Assembly (NCBI RefSeq): GCF_016518545.1
Contig: NZ_JACVTO010000006.1
Coordinates: 62,001 to 126,000 of the forward strand
Origin: Pseudomonas sp. S30
GTDB lineage: Bacteria > Pseudomonadota > Gammaproteobacteria > Pseudomonadales > Pseudomonadaceae
Direction: 5' to 3'
DNA: 64,000 nucleotides
Positions 16,727-27,626 of this stretch are shown one piece after another. The translations under genes were made by a program, and so were the position numbers. The notes beneath the pieces were generated by a model. The model was given only the letters and a program-made list of their open reading frames with translations, was not told the origin of the DNA and made no database searches. Each line of letters opens with the position of its first letter. Positions within the stretch are counted from its first letter, which is position 1.

Positions 16727-18021
16727 GCCGAGCCGTTCGTCACTGTCCGGCCGTGCTGATCGCGGCACCGGCCTCCGGCCAGGGCAAGACCACCGTCACC
16801 GCGGCCCTGGCACGCCTGCACCGCAACCTGGGGCGCAAGGTCCGGGTGTTCAAGTGCGGCCCCGATTTCCTCGATCCGATGATCCTGGAGCGCGCCAGTG
16901 GCGCGCCGGTGTATCAGCTGGACATGTGGATGATTGGCGAAACCGAGAGCCGACGCCTGTTGTGGGACGCCGCCGCCGATGCCGATCTGATCCTGATCGA
17001 AGGGGTCATGGGGCTGTTCGACGGCACCCCGTCCAGTGCCGACCTGGCCCGTCATTTCGGCGTGCCGGTGCTGGCGGTGATCGACGGCACCGCCATGGCC
17101 CAGACCTTCGGCGCGCTCGCCCTGGGCCTGGCCCGCTACCAGCCCGATCTCCCGTTCGCCGGGGTGCTGGCCAATCGAGTCGGCAGCTTGCGCCATGCGC
17201 AGTTGCTCGAAGGCAGCCTGACCGAGGGCCTGCGCTGGTATGGCGGGCTGTCGCGCGAACGCGGCATCGAGCTGCCCAGCCGTCATCTCGGGCTGGTTCA
17301 GGCCAGCGAGCTCAACGACCTGGACGCCCGCCTGGACGCCGCGGCGCAGGCTTTGGGTGCCAGTTGCGATGCCGCTCTGCCGCCCCCTGTAACCTTCGCC
17401 GAGCCACCTTGCGTGCGCGTGTCGCAGAGCCTGCGCGGCGTGCGCGTCGGTGTCGCCCGCGACGAGGCGTTCGCCTTCCTGTACGGCGCCAACCTCGAGC
17501 TGCTGCGCCAGATGGGCGCCGAATTGCTGTTCTTCTCGCCACTGCATGACGCGCAGCTGCCGCAGGTCGACAGCCTGTACCTGCCCGGCGGCTATCCGGA
17601 GCTGCATCATCGAGCCCTGGCGGCCAATACCCCGATGTGCCAGGCGATCCGCGCGCATCACGCCCAGGGCAAACCCCTGCTGGCCGAATGCGGCGGCATG
17701 CTCTACCTGCTCGACGCGCTGACCGACGTGGCCGGTGAGCGTGCCGAGCTGCTGGGGCTGCTGCCGGGCGAAGCGGTGATGCAGAAGCGTCTCGCTGCGC
17801 TGGCCTTGCAGGCGGTCGAGTTGCCCGAGGGCACCTTGCGCGGCCACACCTATCACCATTCGCTGACCTCCACCGAACTGGTGCCCGTGGCCCGCGGCCA
17901 GAGCCCCAATGGCGGGCGTGGCAACGAAGCGGTCTATCGCCTGGGACGGTTGACGGCGTCCTACGTGCATTTCTATTTCCCGTCCGATCCGGAGGCGGCC
18001 GCCGCGCTGTTGCGACCATGA
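16723..18021 (+). CDS. cobB: Cobyrinate a,c-diamide synthase
   Basis: A 432-residue glutamine-dependent amidotransferase that amidates carboxylates a and c of (hydrogeno)byrinate or cobyrinate. The N-terminal ATPase has the P-loop ASGQGKTT (residues 17-24), and the C-terminal glutaminase domain has its nucleophile at Cys323 in AECGGM. Translation starts at GTG 16723 inside the end of cobO; no ATG gives a complete P-loop domain. The 4-bp overlaps on both sides point to coupled translation. Confidence 0.95.
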   Translation: MSRAVRHCPAVLIAAPASGQGKTTVTAALARLHRNLGRKVRVFKCGPDFLDPMILERASGAPVYQLDMWMIGETESRRLLWDAAADADLILIEGVMGLFDGTPSSADLARHFGVPVLAVIDGTAMAQTFGALALGLARYQPDLPFAGVLANRVGSLRHAQLLEGSLTEGLRWYGGLSRERGIELPSRHLGLVQASELNDLDARLDAAAQALGASCDAALPPPVTFAEPPCVRVSQSLRGVRVGVARDEAFAFLYGANLELLRQMGAELLFFSPLHDAQLPQVDSLYLPGGYPELHHRALAANTPMCQAIRAHHAQGKPLLAECGGMLYLLDALTDVAGERAELLGLLPGEAVMQKRLAALALQAVELPEGTLRGHTYHHSLTSTELVPVARGQSPNGGRGNEAVYRLGRLTASYVHFYFPSDPEAAAALLRP

Positions 18022-18668
18022 ATGCCCACGCCTTTACCGACGCCGAACGGGCGGCGGTCTATCGGGCCATCGGCGAACGACGGGACATGCGCCATTTCAC
18101 TGCAGGCGAGGTAGCGCCTGCGCTGCTCGCCCGCCTGCTCGGTGCCGCCCACCAGGCTCCCAGCGTGGGGCTGATGCAGCCCTGGCGCTTCATCCGCATC
18201 AGCCAAGCGGCCCTGCGTGAGCGCATCCAGGCCCTGGTCGAACAGGAGCGTCTGCGCACCGCCGAGGCCCTGGGCGAGCGCGCCGATGATTTCATGAAGC
18301 TCAAGGTCGAAGGCATCGCCGACTGCGCCGAGGTGCTGGTCGCGGCCTTGATGGACCGGCGCGAGGCACACATCTTCGGTCGTCGCACCCTGCCGGAGAT
18401 GGACCTGGCGTCGCTGGCCTGTGCCATCCAGAACCTGTGGCTGGCTGCCCGCGCCGAAGGCCTGGGCATGGGCTGGGTGTCGTTGTTCGACCCGCAGGCG
18501 CTGGGCGAACTGCTGGGCATGCCGCCCGGCGCCAAGCCGGTAGCGGTCCTCTGTCTGGGGCCTGTGGCGCGCTTCTACGAAGCGCCCATGCTGGTGCTGG
18601 AAGACTGGGCACGCGAGCGGCCCTTGAGCGAGATGCTCTACGAAAATCACTGGGGAGCGCAGCCATGA
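18018..18668 (+). CDS. bluB: 5,6-dimethylbenzimidazole synthase BluB
   Basis: A 216-residue nitroreductase-fold flavoenzyme that splits FMNH2 with oxygen to make DMB, the lower ligand of B12. Typical features are RRDMRHF near residue 23, [12 protein letters not shown] and the C-terminal YENHWG. Its presence in the operon means that the strain can make the aerobic lower ligand itself. ATG overlaps the cobB stop by 4 bp. Confidence 0.95.
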   Translation: MNAHAFTDAERAAVYRAIGERRDMRHFTAGEVAPALLARLLGAAHQAPSVGLMQPWRFIRISQAALRERIQALVEQERLRTAEALGERADDFMKLKVEGIADCAEVLVAALMDRREAHIFGRRTLPEMDLASLACAIQNLWLAARAEGLGMGWVSLFDPQALGELLGMPPGAKPVAVLCLGPVARFYEAPMLVLEDWARERPLSEMLYENHWGAQP

Positions 18669-19573
18669 GCATCGCCTTGCTCACCGTTGCCGGCGTGGCG
18701 CTGGACACGCTGCTGGGCGAACCCGAACGACGCCATCCGTTGGTGGCTTTCGGCAACTTCGCCAATCGGCTCGAACAACGCCTGAATGCCGGTGGCCGAG
18801 GCTGGCGCAGTCATGGCATCAGCGCCTGGTTCCTGGCCGTGGTGCCGTTGACCCTGCTGGCGCTGATCCTGTCCTGGCTGCCGGCCATCGGCTGGCTGGT
18901 GGACGCGCTTGCGCTGTACTGCGCGCTGGGGCTGCGCAGCCTAGGCGAGCATGTGCTGCCGGTGGCGCAGGCGCTGCGACAAGGCGATCTGAATGAAGCG
19001 CGGCGCCGCGTGGGGTATCTGGTGAGCCGCGAAACCGCCGAACTGGATGAATCGGCGGTCGCCCGCGCCGCCACCGAATCGGTGCTGGAAAATGGCAGCG
19101 ACGCGGTCTTCGCCGCGCTGTTCTGGTTCGTCGTGGCCGGGGCGCCGGGCGTGGTGCTGTACCGCCTGAGCAATACCCTCGATGCCATGTGGGGCTACCG
19201 CACGCCGCGCCTGGAGCGCTTCGGCTGGGCAGCGGCACGCATCGACGATGTACTCAATTACATTCCGGCTCGCCTGGTGGCGTTGACCTACGCCGTCCTC
19301 GGCAAGACTCGCCTGGCCTTGCGCTGCTGGCGCAGCCAGGCACCACGCTGGGACAGCCCCAATGCCGGTCCCGTGATGGCGGCCGGTGCCGGTGCCCTGG
19401 GCGTCGAACTGGGCGGGCCTGCGGTGTACCACGGCGAGCTGCACAGCCGTCCACAGCTGGGCGAAGGCCAGGGGGCCGATGCCGACGCCATCGAGCGCGG
19501 TTGGAACCTGGTGCAGCGCGGCGTCTGGTTGTGGTTGCTGGTGATCTGTCTCGGGGGCTGGCTCTATGCTTGA
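18665..19573 (+). CDS. cobD: Adenosylcobinamide-phosphate synthase CobD/CbiB
   Basis: A 302-residue membrane protein with about five hydrophobic segments that attaches the aminopropanol (phosphate) arm to adenosylcobyric acid. The family motif region [15 protein letters not shown] and [15 protein letters not shown] are present. Named cobD in Pseudomonas nomenclature, which is CbiB of Salmonella. ATG overlaps bluB by 4 bp, and the downstream gene overlaps its end by 8 bp. Confidence 0.95.
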   Translation: MSIALLTVAGVALDTLLGEPERRHPLVAFGNFANRLEQRLNAGGRGWRSHGISAWFLAVVPLTLLALILSWLPAIGWLVDALALYCALGLRSLGEHVLPVAQALRQGDLNEARRRVGYLVSRETAELDESAVARAATESVLENGSDAVFAALFWFVVAGAPGVVLYRLSNTLDAMWGYRTPRLERFGWAAARIDDVLNYIPARLVALTYAVLGKTRLALRCWRSQAPRWDSPNAGPVMAAGAGALGVELGGPAVYHGELHSRPQLGEGQGADADAIERGWNLVQRGVWLWLLVICLGGWLYA

Positions 19574-20558
19574 ACACGGCGGTCGTCTGCTGCGTGCGGT
19601 GCACCAATACGGCATCGCGCGTGAACAATGGCTCGACCTGTCCAGCGGTATCGCCCCCTGGCCGTTCCCGATAGCCCCCATACCAATCCATGCCTGGGCG
19701 CGTCTGCCGGAAGTCGAGGACGGTCTGGAGCAGGCTGCACGGGTGTACTACGGGGTGCATCGAGTGCTGGCGGTGGCAGGCTCGCAGGCGGCCATCCAGG
19801 CGCTGCCATTGCTGCGCCCCCGCTGCCGGGTCGGTGTGCTCGGGCCCTGCTACGCCGAGCACCCGCACGCCTGGCGAGAGGCCGGCCACAGGCTGGTCGA
19901 GCTGGACGAAGGACAGGTCGAGGGTGCCCTGGACAGTCTCGACGTGCTGCTGTTGGTCAACCCGAACAACCCCACAGGCCGCTGCGTGCCGCGTCAGCGC
20001 CTGCTCGACTGGCAGGCACGGCTGGCCCGGCGTGGTGGCTGGCTGGTGGTGGACGAGGCGTTCATGGACAACACCCCGCAGCACAGTGTGGTCGACCAGG
20101 CCGGGCGCGGCGGATTGATCGTGCTGCGCTCGTTCGGCAAGTTCTTCGGGCTGGCCGGCGTGCGTCTGGGCTTCGTGGTGGCCGAGGCGCCGCTGTTGCA
20201 AGCCCTTGCCGAACGCCTGGGGCCATGGACGGTGAGCGGCCCGACACGCATCGTCGGCCAGGCGTGCCTGGCCGATACCCACAGCCAGCAGGACCAGATC
20301 GCGCGCTGTGCCCAGGCCAGCGCGCGCTTGGTGGCGCTGCTCGCGGACAGCGGTCTGCCGGCCAGCGGTGGCTGCGACCTGTTCCAGTACCGGCGCGACC
20401 CCAGCGCTGCCCGGTTGCACGAGTTCCTGGCGCGCCGGGGGATTCTCGTGCGCCTGTTCGACACCCCGAGCGCCATACGCGTGGGGCTGCCTGCCAGCGC
20501 GGCGGACGAAGCGCGCCTGCGCCAGGCCCTGCAGGACTATCACAAGGAGTCGGCATGA
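19566..20558 (+). CDS. cobC: Threonine-phosphate decarboxylase (PLP enzyme)
   Basis: A 330-residue fold-type I PLP enzyme related to histidinol-phosphate aminotransferase; it makes aminopropanol phosphate for the corrin side arm. The PLP lysine sits in [11 protein letters not shown], with NPNNPTGR upstream and the C-terminal arginine in IRVGLP. This is cobC in Pseudomonas use and CobD in Salmonella. It overlaps cobD by 8 bp and cobQ by 4 bp. Confidence 0.94.
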   Translation: MLEHGGRLLRAVHQYGIAREQWLDLSSGIAPWPFPIAPIPIHAWARLPEVEDGLEQAARVYYGVHRVLAVAGSQAAIQALPLLRPRCRVGVLGPCYAEHPHAWREAGHRLVELDEGQVEGALDSLDVLLLVNPNNPTGRCVPRQRLLDWQARLARRGGWLVVDEAFMDNTPQHSVVDQAGRGGLIVLRSFGKFFGLAGVRLGFVVAEAPLLQALAERLGPWTVSGPTRIVGQACLADTHSQQDQIARCAQASARLVALLADSGLPASGGCDLFQYRRDPSAARLHEFLARRGILVRLFDTPSAIRVGLPASAADEARLRQALQDYHKESA

Positions 20559-22009
20559 CCACCCTCATGGTGCAAGGCACCACCTCCGATGCCGGCAAGA
20601 GCACGCTGGTCACCGCCTTGTGTCGCTGGCTGCGCCGCCGAGGCATCGGCGTGGTGCCCTTCAAGCCGCAGAACATGGCGCTCAACAGCGCGGTGACCGC
20701 AGACGGCGGCGAGATCGGTCGCGCCCAGGCAGTGCAGGCGCAGGCCTGTGGCCTGGCGCCGCACACCGACATGAACCCGGTGCTGCTCAAGCCCAACAGC
20801 GACACCGGCGCCCAGGTGATCGTCCATGGCCGGGCGGTGACCAGCATGAATGCGCTCGCCTATCACGACTACAAGGCCGTCGCCATGCAGGCGGTACTGG
20901 CCTCGCACCAGCGTCTGAGCGCGGCCTATCCCGTGGTGATGGTCGAAGGCGCCGGTTCGCCTGCCGAGATCAACCTGCGCGCCGGCGACATCGCCAACAT
21001 GGGCTTCGCCGAAGCCGTCGATTGCCCGGTTATCCTGATCGCCGACATCAATCGTGGCGGGGTCTTCGCGCACCTGGTAGGCACCCTGGAATTGCTCTCA
21101 CCCAGTGAACAGGCGCGGATCCAGGGTTTTGTCATCAACCGTTTCCGAGGTGACATCGCCTTGTTGCAACCCGGTCTGGACTGGCTCGAACAGCGCACGG
21201 GCAAACCGGTGCTCGGCGTGCTGCCCTATGTCGGCGACCTGCACCTGGAGGCCGAGGACGGCATCGACCACCGGCAGGCGACGAAGGGCGAGCAGGTGTT
21301 GAAAGTCATCGTGCCGGTGCTGCCGCGCATCAGCAATCACACCGACTTCGACCCGCTGCGTCTGCATCCGCAGGTCGATTTGCAGTTCATCGGTCCCGGT
21401 CAGCCGATCCCGCCCGCCGATTTGATCATCCTGCCCGGCTCCAAGAGCGTACGCGCAGACCTCGCCCAGCTGCGCGCCCGTGGCTGGGACCAGGCCATCG
21501 CCCGCCACTTGCGCTATGGCGGCAAGTTGATCGGTATCTGCGGCGGGCTGCAGATGCTGGGGCGACAGGTACAGGATCCCGGTGGCCTGGAAGGCCCGGC
21601 CGGCACCAGCGACGGCCTGGGATTGCTCGACTACTCGACCGTGCTGGAGGCCGAAAAGCAGCTGCGCAACGTCGTTGGCCAGTTGAGCCTGGAGCAGGCG
21701 CCGGTAGGCGGCTACGAGATTCATGCCGGCGTCACCCAGGGGCCGGCATTGCAACATCCGGCGGTGCGGCTGGCCGATGGCCGCGACGACGGTGCCATCA
21801 GCGTCGACGGGCAGATCCTGGCCACCTACCTGCATGGTCTGTTCGAGGGCAGCGAGTCCTGCGCGGCATTGCTGCGCTGGGCGGGGCTTGAAGCGGTCGA
21901 GCCGATCAACTACCACGCGCTGCGTGAACGCGACATCGAGCGCCTGGCCGATCTGGTCGAGCAGCACCTGGACACTGCGCGGCTGCGCAGTCTGTGTGGA
22001 GTCGCCTGA
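20555..22009 (+). CDS. cobQ: Cobyric acid synthase
   Basis: A 484-residue glutamine amidotransferase that amidates four peripheral carboxylates (b, d, e, g) of adenosylcobyrinic a,c-diamide. The N-terminal nucleotide site is [10 protein letters not shown] (residues 8-17), and the glutaminase nucleophile is Cys329 in GICGGLQM, with the histidine in TYLHGLFE. It overlaps cobC upstream by 4 bp, and its stop shares one base with the next start. Confidence 0.96.
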   Translation: MTTLMVQGTTSDAGKSTLVTALCRWLRRRGIGVVPFKPQNMALNSAVTADGGEIGRAQAVQAQACGLAPHTDMNPVLLKPNSDTGAQVIVHGRAVTSMNALAYHDYKAVAMQAVLASHQRLSAAYPVVMVEGAGSPAEINLRAGDIANMGFAEAVDCPVILIADINRGGVFAHLVGTLELLSPSEQARIQGFVINRFRGDIALLQPGLDWLEQRTGKPVLGVLPYVGDLHLEAEDGIDHRQATKGEQVLKVIVPVLPRISNHTDFDPLRLHPQVDLQFIGPGQPIPPADLIILPGSKSVRADLAQLRARGWDQAIARHLRYGGKLIGICGGLQMLGRQVQDPGGLEGPAGTSDGLGLLDYSTVLEAEKQLRNVVGQLSLEQAPVGGYEIHAGVTQGPALQHPAVRLADGRDDGAISVDGQILATYLHGLFEGSESCAALLRWAGLEAVEPINYHALRERDIERLADLVEQHLDTARLRSLCGVA

Positions 22010-22530
22010 TGCGCACCCTGATCCTCGGCGGCGCCCGCTCGGGCAAAAGCCGCCTGGCCGAAGAGCAGGCTGCGGCCAGCGGCCAGGCCGTGACCTACAT
22101 CGCCACCAGCGAGCCGCTGGATGGTGAAATGAACGAGCGCGTGCGCCTGCACCGCGCGCGTCGCCCGGCCGACTGGCGGCTGATCGAGCAGCCCCTGGCC
22201 CTGGCCCGCGTGCTGCGCGCCGAGGCAGCGGACGATCGCTGCCTGCTGGTGGACTGCCTGACCCTGTGGCTGACCAACCTGCTGATGCTCGACGACCCGC
22301 AACGCCTGGACGCGGAGCGCGAGGCACTGCTCGACTGCCTGGCGAGCCTTCCGGGCACGGTTATCCTGGTCAGCAACGAAAGCGGCCTGGGTGTGGTGCC
22401 ACTGGGCGAACTGACCCGTCGCTACGTCGATCTCGCCGGCTGGCTGCACCAGGCCGTGGCCCAGCGCTGCGAGCGCGTGGTGCTGACCGTCGCCGGTCTT
22501 CCTCTCATCCTCAAAGGACCTGCTCTATGA
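22009..22530 (+). CDS. cobU: Adenosylcobinamide kinase / guanylyltransferase
   Basis: A 173-residue bifunctional enzyme that phosphorylates adenosylcobinamide and transfers GMP to it. The P-loop GGARSGKS opens the protein, the GMP-accepting histidine lies in VRLHRARRP, and [12 protein letters not shown] and [10 protein letters not shown] are family blocks. Also called cobP in Pseudomonas. Start ATG at 22009 shares its A with the cobQ stop; cobT overlaps by 4 bp. Confidence 0.95.
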   Translation: MRTLILGGARSGKSRLAEEQAAASGQAVTYIATSEPLDGEMNERVRLHRARRPADWRLIEQPLALARVLRAEAADDRCLLVDCLTLWLTNLLMLDDPQRLDAEREALLDCLASLPGTVILVSNESGLGVVPLGELTRRYVDLAGWLHQAVAQRCERVVLTVAGLPLILKGPAL

Positions 22531-23582
22531 CTTCCAACTGGTGGCTCGATGCCTGCCGACCCCTGGACATCCACGCCATGGAGCAGGCGTGTGCCCGCCA
22601 GCAGCAACTGACCAAGCCGGCTGGCTCGCTCGGTCAGCTGGAGCACCTGGCGATCACCCTGGCAGCGCTGCAAGGTCGCGAGCGGCCGAGCCTGGAGCGC
22701 GTGGCAATCACCCTCTTCGCGGGCGATCACGGCGTGGTCGAGGAGGGCATCTCGGCCTATCCGCAGGCCGTCACCGGCCAAATGCTGCGCAATTTCGTCG
22801 GCGGTGGCGCAGCCATCAGCGTGCTGGCCCGTGAGCTGGCGGCGTCGCTGGAGGTGGTCGACCTGGGAACGGTGGATCCGACGCTGGAATTGCCGGGCGT
22901 GCAGCATCTGCGCCTGGGCGCCGGCACCGCCAACTTCGCCCGCCAGCCGGCGATGAGCGAGGCGCAGGTGCAGGCGGCGCTCGAGGCCGGGCGTGACAGT
23001 GCGCTGCGCGCGATCGCCCGCGGCGCTCAACTGTTCATCGGCGGTGAGATGGGTATCGGCAACACCACGGCCGCCGCCGCCGTGGCCAGCGCTCTGCTGG
23101 GCTGCTCGGCCACTGCCCTGAGCGGGCCCGGTACCGGCCTGGACAGCGCCGGCGTACGCCATAAGGCCGAGGTGATAGAGCGTGCGCGGAGCCTACATGG
23201 TTTGACCGAGGCCGATACCTGGCGAGCCCTGCGCTGCGTCGGTGGGTTCGAGATCGCGGCATTGACCGGCGCCTACTTGGCGTGCGCCCAGCAGGGCGTG
23301 GCCGCGCTGGTGGACGGGTTCATCTGCAGTGTGGCGGCGCTGGTCGCCGTGCGTCTGAATCCCCATTGCCGCCCATGGCTGTTGTTCGCCCACCAAGGGG
23401 CCGAGCCCGGCCATCGCGCCCTGCTCGACGCGCTGCAGGCCCAGCCGCTGCTGGCCCTGGACCTGCGACTGGGCGAGGGCAGCGGCGCGGCGCTGGCGGT
23501 GCCGCTGATGCGCCTGGCGTGTGCACTGCATGGGCAGATGGCGACCTTCGCCGAGGCGGCCGTGGCCGATCGTCCGGCATGA
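22527..23582 (+). CDS. cobT: Nicotinate-nucleotide--dimethylbenzimidazole phosphoribosyltransferase
   Basis: A 351-residue enzyme that activates the lower ligand by making alpha-ribazole phosphate from NaMN and DMB. Family blocks [21 protein letters not shown] and the C-terminal [12 protein letters not shown], holding the general-base glutamate, are all present. It works with BluB from the same operon. ATG at 22527 overlaps cobU, and the next gene overlaps its end by 4 bp. Confidence 0.96.
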   Translation: MTSNWWLDACRPLDIHAMEQACARQQQLTKPAGSLGQLEHLAITLAALQGRERPSLERVAITLFAGDHGVVEEGISAYPQAVTGQMLRNFVGGGAAISVLARELAASLEVVDLGTVDPTLELPGVQHLRLGAGTANFARQPAMSEAQVQAALEAGRDSALRAIARGAQLFIGGEMGIGNTTAAAAVASALLGCSATALSGPGTGLDSAGVRHKAEVIERARSLHGLTEADTWRALRCVGGFEIAALTGAYLACAQQGVAALVDGFICSVAALVAVRLNPHCRPWLLFAHQGAEPGHRALLDALQAQPLLALDLRLGEGSGAALAVPLMRLACALHGQMATFAEAAVADRPA

Positions 23583-24154
23583 TTCTCGACCTGTTGCGTC
23601 ACGGTGAAACCGAACTGGGCGGTGGTTTGCGTGGCAGCCTGGACGATGCCCTGACGCCGACGGGGTGGGCGCAGATGCGCGCTGCGGTCGCCGCAGTCCC
23701 TGAGGCCTGCACGTGGCAGGCGCTGGTCAGCTCGCCCCTGCAACGCTGTGCGCGCTTCGCCGAGGAACTGGGCGCGGATCTGGGGCTGTCGGTGCAGCTG
23801 GAGGACGGTGTACGCGAGTTGCATTTCGGCGATTGGGAGGGACGCAGCGCCGCGCAGATCATGCAAGGCGAAGCCGACCTGCTGGGACTTTTCTGGGCCG
23901 ACCCCTACGCCTGTACGCCGCCCGGCGGCGAGCCGGTGGGTGAGTTTGCCGCGCGGGTGCAGGCAAGCGTGCAGCGGCTTGCGCAACGCCACGCTGGCCA
24001 GCGGGTGCTGCTGGTGACCCATGGCGGGGTCATGCGCCTGTTGCTGGCCCAGGCCCGCGGATTGCCGCGCGAGCAGTTGCTGCAAGTGGAGGTCGGCCAT
24101 GGTGCCTTGAAAAGCCTGGCCGTCGAGGCCGGGCGATTCCGGGAGCTCACGTGA
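23579..24154 (+). CDS. cobC: Alpha-ribazole phosphatase (histidine phosphatase family)
   Basis: A 191-residue phosphoglycerate-mutase-fold phosphatase. The phospho-accepting histidine lies in LLRHGET (residues 5-11), and the second histidine in VTHGGVM. In this operon position it most likely removes the phosphate from alpha-ribazole or adenosylcobalamin phosphate. The symbol follows Salmonella CobC and must not be confused with the decarboxylase at 19566. It overlaps both neighbours by 4 bp. Confidence 0.88.
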   Translation: MILDLLRHGETELGGGLRGSLDDALTPTGWAQMRAAVAAVPEACTWQALVSSPLQRCARFAEELGADLGLSVQLEDGVRELHFGDWEGRSAAQIMQGEADLLGLFWADPYACTPPGGEPVGEFAARVQASVQRLAQRHAGQRVLLVTHGGVMRLLLAQARGLPREQLLQVEVGHGALKSLAVEAGRFRELT

Positions 24155-24888
24155 TGCTGCCGTTCTGGATCGCCCTGCAGTTCCTCAGCAGCCTGCCGGT
24201 GAGCCTGCCCGGCATGCCCGAGCCCCGTCTGCTGGGGCGCTCACTGTTGTATTACCCCGCGGTCGGTGCCTTGTTCGGGGCGTTGCTGTGGGCGGCCAGC
24301 GCAATGTTGCACGGCGCCCCCGCCCCGTTGCAGGCGGCCCTGCTGCTATGCCTCTGGGTACTGCTCAGCGGCGCGCTGCACCTGGACGGGCTGGCCGACA
24401 GCGCCGATGCCTGGCTGGGCGGCTTCGGCGATCGCGAGCGCACCTTGCAGATCATGAAGGACCCCCGCAGCGGTCCCATCGCCGTGGTGACGCTGGTGCT
24501 GGTGTTGCTGCTGAAGTTCTGTGCGCTCTGGGTGCTGCTCGAGCGCGACGCGGGGGCCTGGTTGATGTTGGCACCGGTCCTGGGTCGCGCGGCGTTGCTC
24601 GGGTTGTTCCTGTGCACACCGTACGTACGGGCCGGTGGCTTGGGGGCGGCGCTCGCCAAGCACCTGCCCAAGACGCAGGGCGGCTGGACGCTGCTGGCCA
24701 CCGTGGCGGCCTGCGTGTTGTTCGGTGGCGTGACGGCGGCGCTGATCGTGCTGCTGGCCCTGGGCGTGTTCGCGGCGCTGCGCCGGCAGATGTGCCGGCG
24801 CCTGGGCGGCACCACCGGCGATACGGCCGGTGCCCTGCTGGAGTTGCTGGAGTCGAGCGTGGTGGTGGGGCTGGCCCTGATGGTGTGA
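24151..24888 (+). CDS. cobS: Adenosylcobinamide-GDP ribazoletransferase (cobalamin synthase)
   Basis: A 245-residue integral membrane enzyme with six or more helices that joins adenosylcobinamide-GDP and alpha-ribazole, the last step of cobalamin assembly. The acidic motif HLDGLADSADAW is visible near residue 75. The start is either GTG 24151 (4-bp overlap with the phosphatase) or ATG 24154 directly after it. This is the last gene of the cob operon; the next gene lies 102 bp on and is unrelated. Confidence 0.94.
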   Translation: MMLPFWIALQFLSSLPVSLPGMPEPRLLGRSLLYYPAVGALFGALLWAASAMLHGAPAPLQAALLLCLWVLLSGALHLDGLADSADAWLGGFGDRERTLQIMKDPRSGPIAVVTLVLVLLLKFCALWVLLERDAGAWLMLAPVLGRAALLGLFLCTPYVRAGGLGAALAKHLPKTQGGWTLLATVAACVLFGGVTAALIVLLALGVFAALRRQMCRRLGGTTGDTAGALLELLESSVVVGLALMV

Positions 24889-24990
24889 GCGACCGCTGCG
24901 AAGGTTGGGAATGCTCTTGCACTCGGTGCGGAAAAGTCGCCCCCGGAGTCGCGCTAGGCTCGGTGTTCCCCCTCACTTCCGGAACCTCCT

Positions 24991-26178
24991 ATGCTTCGCC
25001 GACTGCTCGCCTGGGTGCTTGCCCTGAGCACGCTGCCCGCCCTGGCCGCCGATCTCATCGATTTCTGGGACACACCGCGCCACGGCGCCAACAGTTTCAA
25101 CCGGCTGCCGCCCGATCAGCGCTATTTCGACGCCCTCAAGGCGTATGGTGCCACCTGGGTAAGATTGTCCTACGACAAGTGGCAGCCGGCCGGCCGGGAC
25201 TTTCTGCTGGGCGATGCCGACGCCTACGAAGGCCTGGTTCAGGCGGACCTGGACACGTTGATGACCACCCTCGACCGCGCTCACCAGGCGGGATTGAAGG
25301 TGGTCATCGCGCCGCTGTCATTGCCCGGCATGCGCTGGGCGCAGAACAACCACAATCGCTTCGACGATCGACTGTGGCAGGACAAGGCCTATTGGCAGCA
25401 GTCCGCGACGTTCTGGCAGGACCTGGCCGCCGCGCTCAAGGATCATCCTGCGGTGGCGGCCTTCAACCTGATCAACGAGCCGGCCCCGGAAAAGCTCGGG
25501 GGGCTGCGCGAGCATGCCTCGGCGGTGGACATGCAGCGCTGGTACGCGCAGGTGCAGGGCAGCGCTCGGGACCTGCCCGCTCTGTCGGCGACGCTGGTAG
25601 AGGCTATCCGCCGCGTGGACGCCGTCACGCCGGTGATGGTCGATGCCGGCTGGTATGCAGCGGCGGATGCCTTCGGCTATTGGCCACAGCCCTTGGCCGA
25701 CGAGCGCGTCCTCTACAGCGTGCACATGTACGAACCCTACATGGCCACCTCGGCGCCGAACCTCAGCCGCAAACGGCCTTACGCTTACCCTGGCAAGGTG
25801 CCGTTCGCCGGCGTTCGCGAACACTGGGATGCGCAACGGGTGGCCGATTACCTTCAACACCCGGTACGCTGGGCCGAACAGCATGCGTTGCCGCTGTCGC
25901 GGCTGGTGGTCGGCGAATTCGGCTGCATGCGACGGCTGCCGGGCTGCGGGGCGTACCTGCAGGATGTGCTCGGTGCACTCGATCGCCATCGGCTGCATTG
26001 GGCGTTCTATGCCTTTCGCGAAGATGCCTGGGATGGAATGGACTACGAACTGGGCACCGAAGCAGTGCCCTGGCGCTACTGGAAAGCTATCGACGAGGGG
26101 GCGCCCGACCCGCTGCAGCGTACGCCGGGACCTTTGATGGAGCCGATCCTGCAGCGTTTGAAGGGGCAGGGGCCGTAG
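24991..26178 (+). CDS. Secreted glycoside hydrolase family 5 (cellulase-like)
   Basis: A 395-residue protein with a signal peptide (cut near ALAA, residue 20) and a GH5 TIM barrel. The acid/base is probably Glu163 in FNLINEPAP, and the nucleophile Glu309 in VVGEFGC; the HMYEPY block carries the conserved histidine and tyrosine. Substrate is open: beta-glucan, cellulose-like polymer or a glycolipid. No polysaccharide cluster lies beside it. No carbohydrate-binding module is seen. Confidence 0.85.
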   Translation: MLRRLLAWVLALSTLPALAADLIDFWDTPRHGANSFNRLPPDQRYFDALKAYGATWVRLSYDKWQPAGRDFLLGDADAYEGLVQADLDTLMTTLDRAHQAGLKVVIAPLSLPGMRWAQNNHNRFDDRLWQDKAYWQQSATFWQDLAAALKDHPAVAAFNLINEPAPEKLGGLREHASAVDMQRWYAQVQGSARDLPALSATLVEAIRRVDAVTPVMVDAGWYAAADAFGYWPQPLADERVLYSVHMYEPYMATSAPNLSRKRPYAYPGKVPFAGVREHWDAQRVADYLQHPVRWAEQHALPLSRLVVGEFGCMRRLPGCGAYLQDVLGALDRHRLHWAFYAFREDAWDGMDYELGTEAVPWRYWKAIDEGAPDPLQRTPGPLMEPILQRLKGQGP

Positions 26179-26260
26179 AAAAGTCTTGCACCGCTTCACC
26201 GCAAAGTATACACGCTGGAGGCTGATATGCCTGTCCTTCGTGCTGTTGGAGATAACAACA

Positions 26261-27460
26261 ATGATATCCATCTGGCGAACCAGTGGCTGGGTGCTGCTGG
26301 GCGCTGCGCTGATCCTCGCGCTGTCGCTTGGCGTACGCCATGGTTTCGGGCTGTTCCTCAGTCCCATGAGCGCCGATTTCGGTTGGGGTCGGGGAGTGTT
26401 CGCCTTCGCGATTGCCTTGCAGAACCTGATCTGGGGCCTGGCGCAACCGTTCGCCGGCGCCCTGGCGGATCGGCTTGGCGCAGCGCGAGTGATCGTCATC
26501 GGCGGTATCCTCTACGCCCTGGGGTTGATGCTGATGAGCCTGGCCGACTCGCCCGGGTCGCTGTCGCTGAGCGCTGGCCTGCTGATCGGTCTAGGCCTGT
26601 CGGGCACCTCGTTCTCGGTCATCCTCGGCGTGGTCGGCCGCGCGGTGGCCCCTGAGCAGCGCAGCCTGGCCATGGGCATCGCCAGCGCGGCGGGCTCCTT
26701 CGGCCAGTTCGCCATGCTGCCCGGGACCCTGGGCCTGATCCAGTGGCTGGGCTGGTCGGCGGCGTTGCTGGTGCTGGGGCTGATGGTGGCACTGATCGTG
26801 CCTTTCGTCAGTTTGCTGCGCGACCGTCCGTTGCCTATGCAGGTCGGCGACCAGACGCTGTCCCAGGCCTTGCACGAGGCCTGTTCGCACACAGGTTTCT
26901 GGCTGCTGGCGCTGGGCTTTTTCGTGTGCGGCTTCCAGGTAGTGTTCATCGGCGTGCACCTGCCCGCCTATCTGGTCGATCAGCACCTGCCGGCCACCAC
27001 TGGAACCACGGTGCTGGCGCTGGTCGGCCTGTTCAACATCCTCGGCACCTATACCGCAGGCTGGCTCGGCGGGCGGTTGTCCAAGCCGCGCCTGCTGACC
27101 ACCTTGTACCTGCTCAGGGCAGGGGTGATCGTGGCCTTCCTGTGGGCGCCGGTCACCGCGTTCAGCGCCTGTCTGTTCGGCATCGCCATGGGCCTGCTGT
27201 GGCTGTCGACCGTTCCCTTGACCAACGGCACGGTCGCGACCCTGTTTGGCGTGCGCAACCTATCGATGCTCGGCGGCATCGTCTTCCTGTTCCACCAGCT
27301 GGGGGCGTTTCTTGGGGGGTGGCTGGGTGGCGTGGTCTACGATCGCACCGGCAGCTATGACCTGGTCTGGCAGATTTCGATACTGCTGAGTCTGCTGGCG
27401 GCAGCGCTCAACTGGCCGGTCCGCGAGCGCCCGGTCGCACGCCTGGCGGCGTCGACATGA
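26261..27460 (+). CDS. MFS transporter, unknown substrate
   Basis: A 399-residue 12-helix major facilitator. The loop 2-3 motif appears as [12 protein letters not shown], and the protein resembles the monocarboxylate/oxalate-formate antiporter-like branch ([20 protein letters not shown]). I chose ATG 26261 for its GGAGAT site; an in-frame codon at 26186 would add a poorly hydrophobic extension. A 41-residue membrane peptide gene overlaps the stop codon, so the two are likely translated together. Confidence 0.82.
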   Translation: MISIWRTSGWVLLGAALILALSLGVRHGFGLFLSPMSADFGWGRGVFAFAIALQNLIWGLAQPFAGALADRLGAARVIVIGGILYALGLMLMSLADSPGSLSLSAGLLIGLGLSGTSFSVILGVVGRAVAPEQRSLAMGIASAAGSFGQFAMLPGTLGLIQWLGWSAALLVLGLMVALIVPFVSLLRDRPLPMQVGDQTLSQALHEACSHTGFWLLALGFFVCGFQVVFIGVHLPAYLVDQHLPATTGTTVLALVGLFNILGTYTAGWLGGRLSKPRLLTTLYLLRAGVIVAFLWAPVTAFSACLFGIAMGLLWLSTVPLTNGTVATLFGVRNLSMLGGIVFLFHQLGAFLGGWLGGVVYDRTGSYDLVWQISILLSLLAAALNWPVRERPVARLAAST

Positions 27461-27582
27461 ATCGCCCTGTCGTGCGGGCCGGGTTGGCCGTTGGCGGCCT
27501 GCTGTTGGCACTCGCCATGGCCTGGTGGGGCTGGCAGCGAGGCGGTTTGGCCTTGATGCAACTGGGCATGAGCGTCTGTTAG
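27457..27582 (+). CDS. Small membrane protein (41 aa) coupled to the MFS gene
   Basis: The ATG at 27457 overlaps the TGA of the transporter gene (ATGA). The product is 41 residues, with a positively charged start (MNRPVVRAG), one transmembrane helix (about 9-26, [17 protein letters not shown]) and a cysteine end. Short single-helix proteins in this position often assist or regulate their transporter. I know of no named family. The overlap and clean hydrophobic design argue that the gene is real. Confidence 0.65.
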   Translation: MNRPVVRAGLAVGGLLLALAMAWWGWQRGGLALMQLGMSVC

Positions 27583-27626
27583 GCGCTAACCTGCAAGGCA
27601 ATCAAGGTTCTCAGGAGTATTGCAGC

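Noticed and set aside
16576..17970. A 464-codon open frame opposite cobB
   Set aside because: Antisense shadow of cobB with Q/G/A-rich composition and no motif; cobB is certain.
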